Below, in pieces: positions 6,513 to 8,660 of a stretch of DNA of 8,660 bases. The translations under genes were made by a program, and so were the position numbers. Each line of letters opens with the position of its first letter. Position 1 is the stretch's first letter. Source of the DNA: Methanosarcinaceae archaeon (GTDB lineage Archaea > Halobacteriota > Methanosarcinia > Methanosarcinales > Methanosarcinaceae); NCBI GenBank assembly GCA_030596385.1, contig JAUVKD010000018.1, forward strand, positions 1 through 8,660, read 5' to 3'. Under the pieces are notes generated by a model. The model made no database searches and was not told where the DNA came from. It saw nothing but the letters and a program-made list of their open reading frames with translations.

Positions 6513-7078
6513 TCATTTTCTCCTTTGTATGCAATCACTAAATTATTCAATCCAAATTGGAATGTTTTAGCAATCACATTGTCAAATCCACAATCATTTT
6601 TTAACATGTGTGTTAATTGATTACCATTAAAGTAATTTTTATGATCTGCAATCTCCACCGGATTAACAATGTGAAGTTTAAAAGATAAAAATTCCAAGAT
6701 CGGTTTGCTTGTTGGTGTGGGAGTGGTCAATATTAAAACACCACCAGATTTTAATATCCTATGGCATTCTTGCAATATTTCTGTTGGATATTCAAGATGT
6801 TCCAAAACTGCTAATAAGGTAACACAATTGACTTGTTCAGATTCCAAAGGTAATGTTTTATCCAACCCTACATTTTTTAAATATATTTTATTAGATTTCA
6901 AACTGCTGACTTTTTTATCAAATCCAATTCCTTTTTTAACAAATGGTTCCATACTAAGAAGAAATTTGGCATTAAATCCGCACCCAACGTCACATAAAAA
7001 ACAATCACTCGGGATGTATTTTTTAATGCGATTAATCCGCATTTGTCTCAAAATGGGTTCAAGCAACTCTTCTTTCAT
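6509..7078 (-). CDS. Class I SAM-dependent methyltransferase
   Basis: A 189-residue methyltransferase of the Methyltransf_11 type. Motif I is LCDVGCGF (28-35), followed by the acidic strand-2 end GIGFDKK (50-56). TLLAVLEHLEYP (87-98) and ECHRILKSGGVLILTTP (104-120) are the usual post-I/motif III features. It probably methylates a sugar of the glycan or of its lipid-linked precursor, judging from its place between GT2 and the small flippase; the acceptor is not identifiable. The start is uncertain. The ATG at 7078 has AGGGGA at 7090-7085, 6 nt upstream, and is preferred. The frame stays open to a TTG at 7156, which would add 26 residues and overlap the GT2 gene by 26 bp, without a ribosome-binding site. 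The added DRGLF just before the Met looks protein-like, so the longer form is possible. AT-rich, like its two downstream neighbours. Confidence 0.85.
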   Translation of the reverse strand: MKEELLEPILRQMRINRIKKYIPSDCFLCDVGCGFNAKFLLSMEPFVKKGIGFDKKVSSLKSNKIYLKNVGLDKTLPLESEQVNCVTLLAVLEHLEYPTEILQECHRILKSGGVLILTTPTPTSKPILEFLSFKLHIVNPVEIADHKNYFNGNQLTHMLKNDCGFDNVIAKTFQFGLNNLVIAYKGENE

Positions 7079-7130
7079 AAATAATCCCCTGTCACGAGTA
7101 ATACTACTATGGTAATAATAATCAATCCAA

Positions 7131-8024
7131 CTAAGATTTCCGAATATTGTCTTCAATTCGATCTAATTTTTTGGTCAAATAATCCATAATAAATCCAAAA
7201 GACAGCAGCTGCATTGCTATAAAAATAAACAACACCGTGAGCAATGGATAATATCCATGTTCCAAAACACCAAACATAATCTTTTCATACAACGAAATTA
7301 TCCCAAAATACGCAGCAAATGATATAAATAACACACTTGGCATCATGATCGTCTTTGCAATAAGCGACGTTTCATTGTATGCAACTGACATCAAACCCCT
7401 GAACATCTTGGCGCCATCACGAATTGGTCTGAGTTTGGATGTTCCAACCCGGTCCCTGTACTCGATTGGAACCTCAACGATCTTGTAACCGAGTTTTGCC
7501 GCTCGAACCGTCATTTTTGTCTCATATTCGAGATTTACTGCATCGACATCCAATTTATCAAAATTTTCTTTCTTAAAAGCCCTGTAACCGGTTTGCCCGT
7601 CAGAAATGTTAATGCAACTGATATATGCAGCAAGGAGTGAAAACAATCGATTCCCGATCATATTCAACATCGGCATGTTATTGATCCCATTTATGAATCG
7701 TGAACCCAATACCAGATCTGCACCCTTCTCAAGTTCAGACACAAATTGAGGTACGTATTCTGCAGGATATGTACAATCGGCATCTGTGAAGATTATAATG
7801 TCCCCACTGGCATTTGCCACACCGGTCCGCAATGCGGACACTTTCCCTTTATTTGTCTCGTGTTTAAACACCTTAACATCATACGTTTTTGCAATCTCAT
7901 ATGTCTTATCTGACGAACCGTCATCCACAACTATTATTTCATCCACTTTATCCATATATTCTTCAATAACCAATGGTAAAGCTTCTTCTTCATTCCATGC
8001 GGGAACAATTAAAGATGTTTTCAT
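7131..8024 (-). CDS. Polyprenyl-phosphate glycosyltransferase, GT2 (dolichol-phosphate mannosyltransferase-like)
   Basis: A 297-residue GT2 enzyme that should transfer a sugar from a nucleotide donor to a polyprenyl (dolichyl) phosphate on the cytoplasmic face. The GT-A domain shows IVPAWNEEEALP (6-17), VDDGSSD (33-39), GKVSALRTG (60-68) and the metal/donor motif FTDADCTYP (79-87). SDGQTGYRAFKK (141-152), then YRDRVGTSKLRP (189-200), are the acceptor-loop signatures of DPM1-like enzymes. Two membrane helices follow (about 227-247 and 259-281), the arrangement seen in some archaeal DPM synthases and in bacterial ArnC/GtrB. The ATG at 8024 has GAGGGT at 8036-8031, 6 nt upstream, and lies 33 bp after the preceding gene, so one operon is likely. 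Mannose is the commonest sugar for the family, but glucose, xylose or another sugar is possible given the neighbouring UDP-sugar enzyme. Confidence 0.92.
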   Translation of the reverse strand: MKTSLIVPAWNEEEALPLVIEEYMDKVDEIIVVDDGSSDKTYEIAKTYDVKVFKHETNKGKVSALRTGVANASGDIIIFTDADCTYPAEYVPQFVSELEKGADLVLGSRFINGINNMPMLNMIGNRLFSLLAAYISCINISDGQTGYRAFKKENFDKLDVDAVNLEYETKMTVRAAKLGYKIVEVPIEYRDRVGTSKLRPIRDGAKMFRGLMSVAYNETSLIAKTIMMPSVLFISFAAYFGIISLYEKIMFGVLEHGYYPLLTVLFIFIAMQLLSFGFIMDYLTKKLDRIEDNIRKS

Positions 8025-8057
8025 TAAATTACCCTCGTCCGTTTCCAGTCGTTGAAT

Positions 8058-8660
8058 TCATTCGTTTTTAAAGTATTTTAGAGTATTCCCCAACTCATCC
8101 CCCAGCCCAACCTTCGGCTCCCACCCCAGCACATCCTTCGCCCTACCAATATCCGGCCTCTGGACCTTAGGATCATCTACAGGCAGCTCCTCAAAAACAA
8201 CCCGCGAATCACTACCAGTAATCTCAATAACCCTCTCAGCAAACTCCAGCACACTCATCTCATCAGGATTCCCGATATTCACAGGCTCCACAAAATCCGA
8301 CATCATCAACCGATAAATCCCATCAATGAGATCAGAAACATAACAGAACGACCGCGTCTGCGACCCGTCCCCATACACCGTAATATCTTCTCCCTTCAAT
8401 GCCTGATTGATGAAATTCGGAACCACGCGCCCATCGCCTGCACGCATCCGCGGCCCATACGTATTAAAAATACGCGCAATCCGCGTCTCCACACCATGAT
8501 ACCGGTGGTACGCCATCGTGATCGCCTCAGCGTACCGCTTAGCCTCATCATACACGCCGCGCGGCCCGATGGGGTTCACGTTGCCCCAGTAGGTCTCTGG
8601 TTGTGGGTTCACAAGCGGGTCGCCGTAGGTCTCGGATGTGGATGCAAGCAAAAAGCGCGC
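8058..8660 (-). CDS. UDP-glucuronate decarboxylase (UDP-xylose synthase type), partial
   Basis: The last 200 residues of an extended short-chain dehydrogenase; the frame is open at the right edge, so the first roughly 100 residues with the NAD-binding Gly motif are missing. The sequence enters as [15 protein letters not shown]: the catalytic STSE is at 7-10, with Tyr37 and Lys41 in [23 protein letters not shown] (18-35), [13 protein letters not shown] (61-73), [13 protein letters not shown] (96-108) and [13 protein letters not shown] (168-180) are the conserved UXS signature. The enzyme oxidises and decarboxylates UDP-glucuronate to UDP-xylose (or a 4-keto-pentose in ArnA-like relatives) in the cytoplasm. 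An internal TTG at 8651 is not the true start, since conserved residues precede it. Only 33 bp separate it from the GT2 gene. Sense-strand bases are C-rich at the visible start and strongly G-rich from about 8570 to the end. Confidence 0.93.
   Translation of the reverse strand, partial: ARFLLASTSETYGDPLVNPQPETYWGNVNPIGPRGVYDEAKRYAEAITMAYHRYHGVETRIARIFNTYGPRMRAGDGRVVPNFINQALKGEDITVYGDGSQTRSFCYVSDLIDGIYRLMMSDFVEPVNIGNPDEMSVLEFAERVIEITGSDSRVVFEELPVDDPKVQRPDIGRAKDVLGWEPKVGLGDELGNTLKYFKNE

Noticed and set aside
6705..7115. 136-codon open frame on the plus strand across the methyltransferase
   Set aside because: Antisense to a clear SAM methyltransferase; no domain and no ribosome-binding site support it.
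8058..8651. TTG at 8651 as the true start of the decarboxylase
   Set aside because: The conserved RFLLASTSE strand is cut by this start, the NAD-binding region would be missing, and the frame is open to the window edge.

Overview
The window most resembles a methanogenic euryarchaeon of the Methanosarcinales type. This rests on the two-subunit transketolase, the flippase's similarity (from memory) to Methanosarcina-type flippases, AT-rich TATA-like promoter stretches, Shine-Dalgarno sites close to start codons, and a dolichol-phosphate-mannose-synthase-like glycosyltransferase with two C-terminal membrane helices. No rRNA or tRNA is present, so the taxonomy is an inference. The locus is a cell-surface glycan (polysaccharide or glycoprotein glycan) biosynthesis region. 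Every convincing gene lies on the minus strand, so transcription runs from the right edge of the window to the left.

Right part (8660 to 4960): a UDP-glucuronate decarboxylase-type sugar-nucleotide enzyme cut by the window edge, then a polyprenyl-phosphate glycosyltransferase (GT2 with 2 membrane helices), a SAM methyltransferase, a 119-residue four-helix SMR/EamA-like membrane protein, and a polytopic GT-C-like glycosyltransferase. These genes are packed with short gaps or ATGA overlaps. The last three are very AT-rich. GT2, small 4-helix flippase and GT-C together resemble the bacterial Arn and Gtr three-component systems, in which a sugar is loaded on a lipid phosphate, flipped, and transferred on the outer face.

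Middle (4959 to 2169): an AT-rich promoter-like gap, GDP-mannose 4,6-dehydratase (gmd), a 207-bp spacer with a striking 27-position inverted repeat built of CACAGAG heptads, and a Wzx/RfbX-like oligosaccharide flippase. gmd shows an abrupt switch in G/C strand asymmetry near 4310. The visible part of the UDP-glucuronate decarboxylase gene shows a similar switch near 8570.

Left part (2168 to 1): a 175-bp leader with a good TATA-like box and dyad symmetries, then a tight translationally coupled operon: an HldE/RfaE-type PfkB sugar kinase, transketolase N-terminal subunit, and transketolase C-terminal subunit (cut by the left edge). This set suggests making sedoheptulose 7-phosphate and a phosphorylated heptose as a surface-sugar precursor. 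The rest of that pathway would lie outside the window.
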